A stretch of DNA of 39,240 bases, taken from IMG/VR virus record IMGVR_UViG_3300046804_003209, positions 1 through 39,240 of that record; one strand, 5' to 3'. Positions 15,425 to 22,225 of the stretch are shown one piece after another. A program made the translations under genes and the position numbers. Each line of letters begins with the position of its first letter. Position 1 is the stretch's first letter. The notes beneath the pieces are model-generated. The model was not told the origin of the DNA. It saw nothing but the letters and a program-made list of their open reading frames with translations, and did not search any database. This stretch comes from a virus.

Positions 15425-16081
15425 ATGAGTGCAAACATAGTAGCTGTAACAAGACCAACCAGTGGTCTTGGAATTGACGACTTCATTGCATATGTTGCAA
15501 GAGTATCAAATCCTTCTAATCAAAACAATACTGAGACATCTGGTCGTTTAATTAAATACCTTGTTAATAATAAACATTGGTCTCCTTTTGAACTTGTTCA
15601 TGTTGTTATGGAAATTGAAACAACTCGTGACATTGCTAGACAGATTCTTCGTCATCGTAGTTTCACATTTCAGGAGTTTAGTCAACGTTATGCAGATCCA
15701 ACCAAAGATCTCGGGTTCACCACTCGTGAAGCGCGTCTCCAAGATACAAAGAATAGACAAAACTCAATTGAATTCAATGATGAAGAACTCCAAGGAACAT
15801 GGGAGCTTCTCCAACAAAACTCAATCAACTACTCTCGAGAGATCTATAAATGGGCAATTGAAAAAGGAATTGCCAAGGAACAAGCTCGAGCAGTCCTTCC
15901 AGAAGGTCTTACTGTTTCTCGCATGTATATGTCTGGCTCTCTTCGTTCTTGGATTCATTATTGCCAACTAAGATGTGCCAATGGTACACAGAAAGAACAT
16001 CGTGAGATTGCTATAGATTGTTGGTATAAGATAATGGAATTGTTTCCTAGCCTAAAAGAACTAAATCTAATAGATAAATGA
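15425..16081 (+). CDS. thyX: Flavin-dependent thymidylate synthase
   Basis: A 218-residue ThyX, which makes dTMP from dUMP with FAD, NADPH and methylene-tetrahydrofolate. The family motif RHRx7S is present as R76-H-R to Ser86 (RHRSFTFQEFSQR), preceded by HWSPFELVHVVMEIET and followed by YADP. The C-terminal EQARAVLPEGL and SLRSWIHYCQLR segments carry the dUMP-binding Arg residues. The length is normal. It supports phage DNA synthesis together with NrdJ further downstream. It is preceded without gap by two small phage genes. Confidence 0.96.
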   Translation: MSANIVAVTRPTSGLGIDDFIAYVARVSNPSNQNNTETSGRLIKYLVNNKHWSPFELVHVVMEIETTRDIARQILRHRSFTFQEFSQRYADPTKDLGFTTREARLQDTKNRQNSIEFNDEELQGTWELLQQNSINYSREIYKWAIEKGIAKEQARAVLPEGLTVSRMYMSGSLRSWIHYCQLRCANGTQKEHREIAIDCWYKIMELFPSLKELNLIDK

Positions 16082-16083
16082 TG

Positions 16084-16112
16084 TTGACTTTGTCAGCAAA
16101 CTATACTAATAT
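16084..16112 (+). promoter_or_regulatory. Sigma70-like promoter
   Basis: TTGACT (16084-16089) and TAATAT (16107-16112) with a 17-base spacer, 19 bases before the metallopeptidase start. A TATAAT at 16110 would give a 20-base spacer. Confidence 0.55.
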
Positions 16113-16130
16113 AATCTCAAAGGGAATACA

Positions 16131-16616
16131 ATGATTAAGTTCAAAAATAGTAAGCTGGTATTGAAAAAAGATCTTGACAAGTTGAAAAGTCTTGCCAATT
16201 TTGTTTTAGATAAATTTTTTACACAAAATAGAAAGAAAAAGCTTCATATCGATATTGTTTTTGTAAAAGACTTATTTAAAAACAACAATACTTATGCAAA
16301 TTGCGTTTGGGAAGATGATTATAAAAGACCAAACGAGTTTACTATTCAAATGGACCCAGATCAAAGGATTCAACTTTTACTAAATAGCTTAGCTCATGAA
16401 TTGGTTCATGTCAAACAATGGGCTAAGGGAGAGTATTACGAGCTTGTGAGTAAGCCAAAAGTCTACAAGTTTAATGGTAAACTAGTAGATACTCAGAAGG
16501 TCGATTACTGGGATACGCCCTGGGAAATCGAAGCCCATGGTCGTGCAATCGGGTTAGTCGTTCAGTGGGTTAGAAAAGCTAAACTCACTGACAAAAATTT
16601 AGTTGTAGAAGGCTAA
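16131..16616 (+). CDS. SprT-like/HExxH metal-dependent peptidase-like protein
   Basis: A 161-residue protein with a zinc-binding HELVH motif (His89-His93) in SLAHELVHVKQW and a later WEIEAHGRAIGL segment, whose Glu/His fits the third ligand. The arrangement matches SprT-like or phage HExxH families. The substrate is unknown. There is no signal peptide, so it acts in the cytoplasm. Its own promoter lies upstream and AAGGG precedes the start at 16131. Confidence 0.72.
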   Translation: MIKFKNSKLVLKKDLDKLKSLANFVLDKFFTQNRKKKLHIDIVFVKDLFKNNNTYANCVWEDDYKRPNEFTIQMDPDQRIQLLLNSLAHELVHVKQWAKGEYYELVSKPKVYKFNGKLVDTQKVDYWDTPWEIEAHGRAIGLVVQWVRKAKLTDKNLVVEG

Positions 16617-16643
16617 TCCCTAACTTTAACCAAGGAGTAATTA

Positions 16644-17282
16644 ATGAAGAAGCTACTTATTACTGCAGCCGCTATTGCTTTTGCAACTGGCGCATATGCT
16701 ACAGACCTTCCTAATAAGAAGGCCGCTCCTGCAGCAACTGCAGCAGCACCTGCAGCATCTGCAGACAATACGATTTCAGCTGGATATGGTTTCGACTATA
16801 ATACAGGTGAATATAGCAAGTCAACTGCTACTAACTATTCTGTAGCATACTCACGTAATCTCGGCGGTGGCTTTTCAGCAGGCGTTGCAGCTGGAACATC
16901 ACAGGCAGCTGATGCCGGAGCATTGAAGCAGACTATTGAAGCACAAGCTGGCTATAAGCTTCCAGTTTTTGCTGGTTTCACTGCTAAGGCTGGTGCAGGC
17001 ATTGGTCAAAGATTTACCAGTGGTGCCAATTATGGCTACTATGCACTTCGTGCAGGTATGGACTATAGCCTTACTGACAATATTGTCATTAATGCAGCCA
17101 ACTATCGTTACCGTAACTCATTTGATGCTGCATACAGCTATGAGTCACAACAAGTTGGTACAGGCTTGACTTACAAGTTTGCTAAGGATCAATCAGTAAA
17201 CGTTTCAGCAGCTCGTTCTTATGACAAGAGCTGGACAGCTACTGGTGATTCAGTAACAGTAGGTTATGCACTTAATTTCTAA
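16644..17282 (+). CDS. Outer-membrane beta-barrel protein
   Basis: A 212-residue exported protein. Signal peptide of 19 residues (ATGAYA cut), then an Ala/Pro-rich linker (about 22-40) and a barrel domain of alternating strands (ISAGYGFDY, NYSVAYSRNL, FSAGVAAGTS, YYALRAGMDY, VSAARSYDK, VTVGYALNF). The last residue is Phe, the usual signal for barrel insertion. About ten strands are visible. The DLPNKKAAP start resembles bacterial, especially alphaproteobacterial, small porin-like proteins. In a phage it could alter the host surface, for example to block superinfection or change permeability; no function is shown. AAGGAG precedes the start and a terminator follows. Confidence 0.85.
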   Translation: MKKLLITAAAIAFATGAYATDLPNKKAAPAATAAAPAASADNTISAGYGFDYNTGEYSKSTATNYSVAYSRNLGGGFSAGVAAGTSQAADAGALKQTIEAQAGYKLPVFAGFTAKAGAGIGQRFTSGANYGYYALRAGMDYSLTDNIVINAANYRYRNSFDAAYSYESQQVGTGLTYKFAKDQSVNVSAARSYDKSWTATGDSVTVGYALNF

Positions 17283-17288
17283 TATATT

Positions 17289-17316
17289 AAAGGGGGCAGA
17301 GATGCCCCCTTTTTTT
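17289..17316 (+). terminator. Intrinsic terminator after the barrel gene
   Basis: A stem AAAGGGGGCA paired with TGCCCCCTTT around a GAGA (GNRA) loop, followed by T residues. It ends the barrel transcript seven bases after its stop. Confidence 0.93.
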
Positions 17317-17344
17317 ATATCTGATGTCTAAAAAAGTAACTCGA

Positions 17345-17376
17345 TTTTAATAAAACTTTAATAATTGTTTTATACA
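17345..17376 (+). promoter_or_regulatory. Pho-box-like repeats and -10 before pstS
   Basis: Three seven-base units, TTTTAAT (17345), CTTTAAT (17356) and GTTTTAT (17367), are spaced exactly 11 bases apart with four-base spacers, the architecture of the PhoB box. They match CTGTCAT at 4, 5 and 4 of 7 positions. TATACA (17371-17376) can serve as -10. The AT richness makes chance possible, but the position before pstS supports phosphate control. Confidence 0.45.
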
Positions 17377-17382
17377 TATGCG

Positions 17383-17413
17383 AACTCAAGCTATACGCTT
17401 GAGTTGTTTTTTT
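17383..17413 (+). terminator. Terminator-like hairpin in the pstS leader
   Basis: A perfect nine-base stem AACTCAAGC/GCTTGAGTT with loop TATAC, one G, then seven T residues (17407-17413). It lies downstream of the putative -10 and directly before the pstS ribosome site (AAGGAG, 17418-17423). It may attenuate transcription, block readthrough from upstream, or stabilise the 5' end of the mRNA. Confidence 0.75.
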
Positions 17414-17428
17414 AACCAAGGAGTTAAC

Positions 17429-18352
17429 ATGTTAAAGAACATTCTTGCCGTAATTGGATCTATGTTTATTGCTACTTCAGCCTTTGCAGGTGAAGTTAAT
17501 GGTGCAGGCGCTACATTCCCACAACCAATTTATGTAAAGTGGGCAGATAGTTTTAAGAAAGAAACTAACAACTCTGTAAATTATCAGGGAGTTGGTTCTG
17601 GTGCAGGTATTAAGCAGATTGATGCAAAGACAGTTATTTTCGGTGCTACTGATATTCCAGTAAAGCCAGAGGACCTTGAAAAGAAAGGTCAAGTACAGTT
17701 TCCTATGATCGTTGGTGGTATCGTTCCTATCTTTAATCTTAAGGATGTAGAACATCTTACACTTACCACTGACATCTTAGCAAAGATTTATTCAGGTAAG
17801 ATTACAAAGTGGAACGACAAAGAAATTGCTGAGATCAATCCAGGTGTAAAGCTTCCTGATATCGGTATTATTAAGATTCGCCGTTCAGATGGTTCAGGTA
17901 CAACATGGAACTTCACAAAGTATCTTTCAGAAGCAAATGCTGATTGGAAGAAAAACTATGGTTTTGGTTCTACAGTAGAATGGGCTGGAAACACAATAGG
18001 TGGTAAGGGTAATGATGGCGTTGCTAACAACGTAAGCCAAACTAATGGTTCAATCGGTTATGTCGAATATGCGTTTGCAAAACAAAATGATTTGCAAGTT
18101 GCAGATATGATTGGTACAGATGGTAAGAAAGTATCACCAGGTCTTAAGGCATTTCAGACAACTTGGCCAATGGTTGCAACTTCATATATCGTAATGCATA
18201 AGCAGAACGATGATTCAGCTGCAGTTGCTATTGCAAAGAAATTTTTTGAATACGGACTTTCACACGACAAAGATGCCGAGGCATTGGACTATATTCCTCT
18301 TACAGCTGCACAGAAAGCTGATGTGAAGAAAACCCTTCAAAACATTCAGTAA
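17429..18352 (+). CDS. pstS: Periplasmic phosphate-binding protein PstS
   Basis: A 307-residue ABC-transporter phosphate-binding protein. A 20-residue signal peptide (TSAFA cut) precedes GAGATFPQPIYVKWAD, VGSGAGIKQI, FGATDIP, RRSDGSGTTWNFT and GGKGNDGVA, the phosphate-contacting loops of PstS. It delivers phosphate to the host PstCAB permease. The length is slightly below E. coli PstS because of a shorter C-terminal lobe. The open frame extends to 17378, but that part overlaps the leader hairpin; ATG 17429 starts the signal peptide with a strong ribosome site. Phage pstS is known from aquatic phages of phosphate-poor water. Confidence 0.95.
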   Translation: MLKNILAVIGSMFIATSAFAGEVNGAGATFPQPIYVKWADSFKKETNNSVNYQGVGSGAGIKQIDAKTVIFGATDIPVKPEDLEKKGQVQFPMIVGGIVPIFNLKDVEHLTLTTDILAKIYSGKITKWNDKEIAEINPGVKLPDIGIIKIRRSDGSGTTWNFTKYLSEANADWKKNYGFGSTVEWAGNTIGGKGNDGVANNVSQTNGSIGYVEYAFAKQNDLQVADMIGTDGKKVSPGLKAFQTTWPMVATSYIVMHKQNDDSAAVAIAKKFFEYGLSHDKDAEALDYIPLTAAQKADVKKTLQNIQ

Positions 18353-18361
18353 TTTTGGCTG

Positions 18362-18390
18362 TTGACTTTTTAACAGAAATCCCCTATTAT
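18362..18390 (+). promoter_or_regulatory. Sigma70-like promoter inside a hairpin arm
   Basis: TTGACT (18362-18367) and TATTAT (18385-18390), 17-base spacer. Transcription would start near 18397, in the loop of the inverted repeat 18377-18414, so its mRNA contains only the right arm. Confidence 0.6.
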
Positions 18391-18416
18391 TATAATATCT
18401 GTAATAGGGGATTTTT
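18377..18416 (+). terminator. Inverted repeat after pstS, terminator and/or ribosome-site sequestering hairpin
   Basis: A perfect 13-base inverted repeat (18377-18389 and 18402-18414) with a 12-base loop, followed by TT to give a run of five T residues (18412-18416). On readthrough RNA it can terminate pstS transcription. The right arm contains AGGGG (18406-18410), the likely ribosome site of the next gene, so the folded form would also hide it. Confidence 0.7.
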
Positions 18417-18418
18417 CT

Positions 18419-18634
18419 ATGTTCCAACGTAATGCCAAAACACACAAAGCAGCTCTTTCTGATTCTGACAAGATCTCATATAAGTCATTGGTAGAGTTCT
18501 GTAAGAAGGCTAGGATTGATCTAGAAAATGCTGGTGAAGAAGACTCTGCTCTTCGGTTTGAGGTGCTAGAAGAATGGCTTCGTAATGACTTCAAGGGGTC
18601 ATTTATTTACAGTTCCAAGATGATTGGTCTGTAA
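18419..18634 (+). CDS. Small hypothetical protein
   Basis: A 71-residue soluble, charged helical protein of no recognised family; it includes KISYKSLVEFCKKARIDLENAGEEDSA followed later by EVLEEWLRNDF. It has its own promoter and terminator, so it is a monocistronic gene. The ribosome site AGGGG lies in the right arm of the upstream hairpin. Confidence 0.7.
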   Translation: MFQRNAKTHKAALSDSDKISYKSLVEFCKKARIDLENAGEEDSALRFEVLEEWLRNDFKGSFIYSSKMIGL

Positions 18635-18655
18635 GAATTTCATATAAATTGAATG

Positions 18656-18683
18656 AAAGAGGGTAGAGATACCCTCTTTTTTT
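18656..18683 (+). terminator. Intrinsic terminator
   Basis: Stem AAAGAGGGTA/TACCCTCTTT with GAGA loop, then T residues. It separates the small gene from the late virion module. Confidence 0.92.
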
Positions 18684-18688
18684 GTTTC

Positions 18689-18696
18689 GATAAATA
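18689..18696 (+). promoter_or_regulatory. T4-like late promoter octamer (GATAAATA)
   Basis: GATAAATA, seven of eight to the T4 late -10, directly after the terminator and 27 bases before the start at 18723. It is the natural entry promoter of the late module. Confidence 0.55.
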
Positions 18697-18722
18697 AATG
18701 ATCTAGTTGTAGGAGACCATTT

Positions 18723-19748
18723 ATGAAGACGTTTTCACATTTTATAGAAGAAAGTTATGCGTTAGAACTAACTGAAGGTAGTAAACCTATCCAATCTCGT
18801 GGAATGTCTGCAGAAAGACATACTAAGCAGTACATTACTCCATATCTTCCTGGAAATGAAAAACACGCAGAAGGCACTCATACGATGGCTTCTGACCATG
18901 AAGGATTGAGTTCAGGTGACAAAGTAACAATTCATAGTCATGAAGTCGTTGATGGTGTTCATCATGCAGTCGTGTCAAAAGCTGGATCTAACAAAAAAAT
19001 TAAGATTCCTACAAACAAATTAATCAAGCCAACAACTAGAAAAAATAAAGGTTTAGAGCAAGAAGCTGGTCTAGTTAAACATCTTAATGGTCACGGATTG
19101 ATGCAGGGTGGTGGTGCTGGTTCTACAGCAGGAAATGATTTTCATCTATTAGATAAGCGTGGTGGTAAAACTAGAAAAATTTCAGGTTCTGCTGGACATA
19201 ACACCGAGAATGAATTAGGTATTCATGGTGAACATAAATCAGACATTAAGTCTACTGCATTTGGTCAAATTACTCTTTCTAGACATCCTAAAACAGGCAA
19301 ATGGCATATCGATGATAAGGCAAGAGCTAAGCGTCCTGAATATGCAAAGCACGTTGAAAGTGCTACAATAACAGTTAACGGTAAAAAGAAAAACCTTATT
19401 GACCATCTCAATGAAACAGAACCTCATGGTACTTCTAATAAGTCAGGTTTCCATTCTGATGAAACACATAACTTAGAACCTGCTCATTCGTATATGAGAG
19501 ATCATCATGTTGACGTTGTTCACATTGACTCGCATGGTACTTTCAGAGCTGGTCATAGTGCACAAAACGATCGTCATAAGACTGGACTTCCTTCAATGGA
19601 AGGAACTGGTCGTTTTAGAGTTAGACAAAAGACTGATAATGTCAATAAAAGAACTGTCCAATTTGAAGTAAAAAAATTAAATAAGTCTAATGTTAACATT
19701 GGTACTGATGAAGGTGCTAATGAAATGAAAAAGAGACTTGGACACTAA
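18723..19748 (+). CDS. Capsid-targeted protein with PD-(D/E)XK-like nuclease motifs
   Basis: A 341-residue protein. It starts MKTFSHFIEES, like the T4 internal-protein capsid-targeting sequence (MKTYQEFIAEA), with a gp21-type cleavage pattern I-E-E/S at residues 8-11. The centre reads GLEQEAGLV (Glu114), AGNDFHLLD (Asp139), then GEHKSD (Glu170-x-Lys172) and FGQITL (Gln182), the order Glu, Asp, ExK, Q of PD-(D/E)XK nucleases. The rest is His- and Lys-rich. I infer a nuclease packaged in the head; the motif call is by eye and could fail. It begins the late module and stops two bases before the next gene. Confidence 0.55.
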   Translation: MKTFSHFIEESYALELTEGSKPIQSRGMSAERHTKQYITPYLPGNEKHAEGTHTMASDHEGLSSGDKVTIHSHEVVDGVHHAVVSKAGSNKKIKIPTNKLIKPTTRKNKGLEQEAGLVKHLNGHGLMQGGGAGSTAGNDFHLLDKRGGKTRKISGSAGHNTENELGIHGEHKSDIKSTAFGQITLSRHPKTGKWHIDDKARAKRPEYAKHVESATITVNGKKKNLIDHLNETEPHGTSNKSGFHSDETHNLEPAHSYMRDHHVDVVHIDSHGTFRAGHSAQNDRHKTGLPSMEGTGRFRVRQKTDNVNKRTVQFEVKKLNKSNVNIGTDEGANEMKKRLGH

Positions 19749-19749
19749 T

Positions 19750-20880
19750 ATGAAAACATTTCTCAATTATATTATAGAAGCACGTGGTCCAGCATCATCT
19801 GTAGATGAAGAAGAACTTACTCATCTCACTCATGCAAAAGAATTACATTATTCAGATCCGTCACATGCTAAGACTGGTTTGGATCTCATTAAACAATTTC
19901 ACAATCATAGACAAGGTAAGCCTAGCACAATTAAAGCATCACTAAAGACTGATGGTGGTGCTTCAGTTCATATCATTCATGATGAACATGGTGTAGGTGT
20001 TACTGATAAGCATAGATGGGCAAGAGGTATTGTTGCAAGAACACCTCAGGAAGTAGATCAGCATTTTGGTCATGCTCCTGAATATGCAGCATCAATGAAG
20101 CATCTTCTTGCACACGGCCATGAATTTGTTAACAAAGGTCATCATGTTCAAGGTGACTTGTTACATACACCAAAAGACAAGGTTGAATCTAAGGCTGGTA
20201 AGATCTCTATTACTCCAAATAGAATCACTTATAAAGCAAAGACGAAAGCACCACTAGGTGTTGCTATTCATACAGAGATTCATGGAAGAACAGCAAAGGC
20301 ACTATCAAAGGGTGCTTTGAGACATAGCGATCATGTATTTGTTCCAGAAGCAGAATATAAATCACATCCTGAATCTTATTCTAAAACAGATAGAGATGCA
20401 ACAGAACATCACTTAGCTGCTGCTGAGAAACTACTTAAGGGTCACTCAACGAAGCATTTGACACCAGAACATGTTGCTCATTTTACAACATATATGAATA
20501 GCACAACACGTAACAATACTCTACCTACAGTAGAAGGCTATAAGAAGCATCTACAAGCAGTTGGTGAAAAAAAGGCATCTAAATTGAAGACTGCATCTGC
20601 TCAACAAAGAGTTCGTGATCAACATGCAGCTATGATTTCTCATATTGATAAACATGCAGAACACTTTCAAAAGTCAATCGACATTCACCATCATCTAGAA
20701 CAAGCAACTGAGCATGTACTTAAGGGTGTAGAACATCCTGATATGGAAACATCGATCGATGGCAAGAAGTCACAAGGTGAAGGTGTTGTTCTTCAAAGAA
20801 ACGGAAGACCAGTAGCTAAATTGGTTCCAAGAAAAGTATCAACAGCAATATTGAATAATCCTAGATTTGGAAGAGGATAA
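19750..20880 (+). CDS. Capsid-targeted protein with ATP-dependent ligase-like nucleotidyltransferase motifs
   Basis: A 376-residue protein of a family I have seen in marine T4-like phages (I believe DUF6267). It starts MKTFLNYIIEARG, close to the T4 capsid-targeting sequence, with I-I-E/A cleavage possible at residue 10. Ligase-superfamily motifs follow in order: motif I K66-T-D-G69 after a hydrophobic strand, QGDLLH (134-139) at motif III position, VAIHTEIHG (171-179) at IIIa, EGVVLQ (344-349) at motif IV, and AKLVPR (356-361) at motif V. The adenylated Lys would be Lys66. A long His/Lys-rich helical insertion (about 215-325) separates IIIa from IV. DNA or RNA ligase activity is inferred. 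Confidence 0.6.
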   Translation: MKTFLNYIIEARGPASSVDEEELTHLTHAKELHYSDPSHAKTGLDLIKQFHNHRQGKPSTIKASLKTDGGASVHIIHDEHGVGVTDKHRWARGIVARTPQEVDQHFGHAPEYAASMKHLLAHGHEFVNKGHHVQGDLLHTPKDKVESKAGKISITPNRITYKAKTKAPLGVAIHTEIHGRTAKALSKGALRHSDHVFVPEAEYKSHPESYSKTDRDATEHHLAAAEKLLKGHSTKHLTPEHVAHFTTYMNSTTRNNTLPTVEGYKKHLQAVGEKKASKLKTASAQQRVRDQHAAMISHIDKHAEHFQKSIDIHHHLEQATEHVLKGVEHPDMETSIDGKKSQGEGVVLQRNGRPVAKLVPRKVSTAILNNPRFGRG

Positions 20881-20888
20881 ATTTTGTA

Positions 20889-22196
20889 ATGGCACAGTAT
20901 CGTGTAGACTCTAATAAGTTTCTTGCCGACAGTACAACAATGTTTGAAGTTGTACAGCTTGCTGATAGATACGGCAATCTTATTGGAGGTGCTAATCCAT
21001 CTGGTATGGCAGTAGATGCTTTCGGTCGTATGAGAGTATCCAATCCTCAAACACTATTTGAGTCGTTTCATCGCTACCATGATAATGGTAAATGGTCTAC
21101 GGCTAATTCCGCTACTGCAACAGTTGTATTAGACTCCAATGCATCTTTAATGCAACTTACTGTTGATACGACATCAGGTGCATATGCATATAGAGAAACA
21201 AACAGAGTGTTTGCATATCAACCTGGTAAGTCATTACAAATATTTGAATCCTTTGTGTTTAATCCTGCACAAGCAAACTTAGTACAAAGAATTGGATATT
21301 TTGGTTCAGATAATGGTTTATATCTAGAACAAGCTAACACAACTATTAATTTAGTAAAAAGAAGTTCTTCTAACGGTACATTAGTAGAGACAAGAGTACC
21401 ACAATCTCAATGGAATATGGATACTCTTTTAGGTAATGTAAATTCATCACCATCTCATATAACTCTAGATCTTACTAAAACTCAAATTTTATTTACTGAT
21501 ATTGAATGGTTAGGTGTCGGCACAGTAAGACAAGGATTTGTGATTGACGGTCAACTAATACATTGTCATTCTTGGAATCATGCTAATAATTTAGATAATA
21601 CATATATGACTACAGCATGTCTTCCTGTAAGACAAGAAATATTTAATATAGGAACGACTGCTGCAAATAGCACATTAAAGTGCATATGCTCTACTGTAAT
21701 ATCTGAAGGTGGTTATGCATCGAGAAGTAGTAGACAAAGAACACTAGGACAGGATCCAGCAAATACAATTACAATGGCTACTGCTGGTACTTACTACCCT
21801 CTAGTTTCTATAAGATTAAATCCAGTTCATTTAGACGGTATAGCAGTACCTAGAAATATATCAGTTTTACCTACTGCACAAGGTAATTATCGTTTTAAGC
21901 TAATACAGGGTGCAACTATTAACGGTGCAGTATGGACTGATTTTGCCTCTGATTCTGTTGTTCAATATAATGCTAATACATCTGCAACTTTAACAGGTGG
22001 TACTACAATTACTTCAGGTTACGTACCAGTCACTGCACAAGCAACAGGTGTTATAAATTTAGATCCGGATTTGTTTAGATTTCAGTTAGAAAGAAATAGT
22101 TTTACTAGCACTCCTACTACTTTTACATTGGCTATTACATCAGATGGAGCAACTGATACAGCAGTTGGATCAATGGACTGGGAAGAAATAACTTAA
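20889..22196 (+). CDS. Virion structural protein (conserved in aquatic T4-like phages)
   Basis: A 435-residue beta-rich protein without signal peptide. The N-terminal segment (GGANPSGMAVDAFGRMRVSNP, LFESFHRYHDNGKWS) is a pattern seen in structural proteins of aquatic T4-like phages. It is Ser/Thr/Asn-rich with no catalytic motif. The late module context supports a virion role, possibly head or tail surface. Exact location is unknown. Confidence 0.65.
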   Translation: MAQYRVDSNKFLADSTTMFEVVQLADRYGNLIGGANPSGMAVDAFGRMRVSNPQTLFESFHRYHDNGKWSTANSATATVVLDSNASLMQLTVDTTSGAYAYRETNRVFAYQPGKSLQIFESFVFNPAQANLVQRIGYFGSDNGLYLEQANTTINLVKRSSSNGTLVETRVPQSQWNMDTLLGNVNSSPSHITLDLTKTQILFTDIEWLGVGTVRQGFVIDGQLIHCHSWNHANNLDNTYMTTACLPVRQEIFNIGTTAANSTLKCICSTVISEGGYASRSSRQRTLGQDPANTITMATAGTYYPLVSIRLNPVHLDGIAVPRNISVLPTAQGNYRFKLIQGATINGAVWTDFASDSVVQYNANTSATLTGGTTITSGYVPVTAQATGVINLDPDLFRFQLERNSFTSTPTTFTLAITSDGATDTAVGSMDWEEIT

Positions 22197-22202
22197 TAAA
22201 TA
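22195..22202 (+). promoter_or_regulatory. T4-like late promoter octamer (AATAAATA)
   Basis: AATAAATA within TAATAAATATA, 24 bases before the 22226 start. A second AT octamer (TATAAAATA at 22201) overlaps it. Confidence 0.4.
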
Positions 22203-22225
22203 TAAAATAAACACTAGGAAAACAG

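Noticed and set aside
15561-15971. 136-codon plus-strand frame inside thyX
   Set aside because: It lies wholly within thyX in another frame, and its product is a Leu/Ile-rich shadow.
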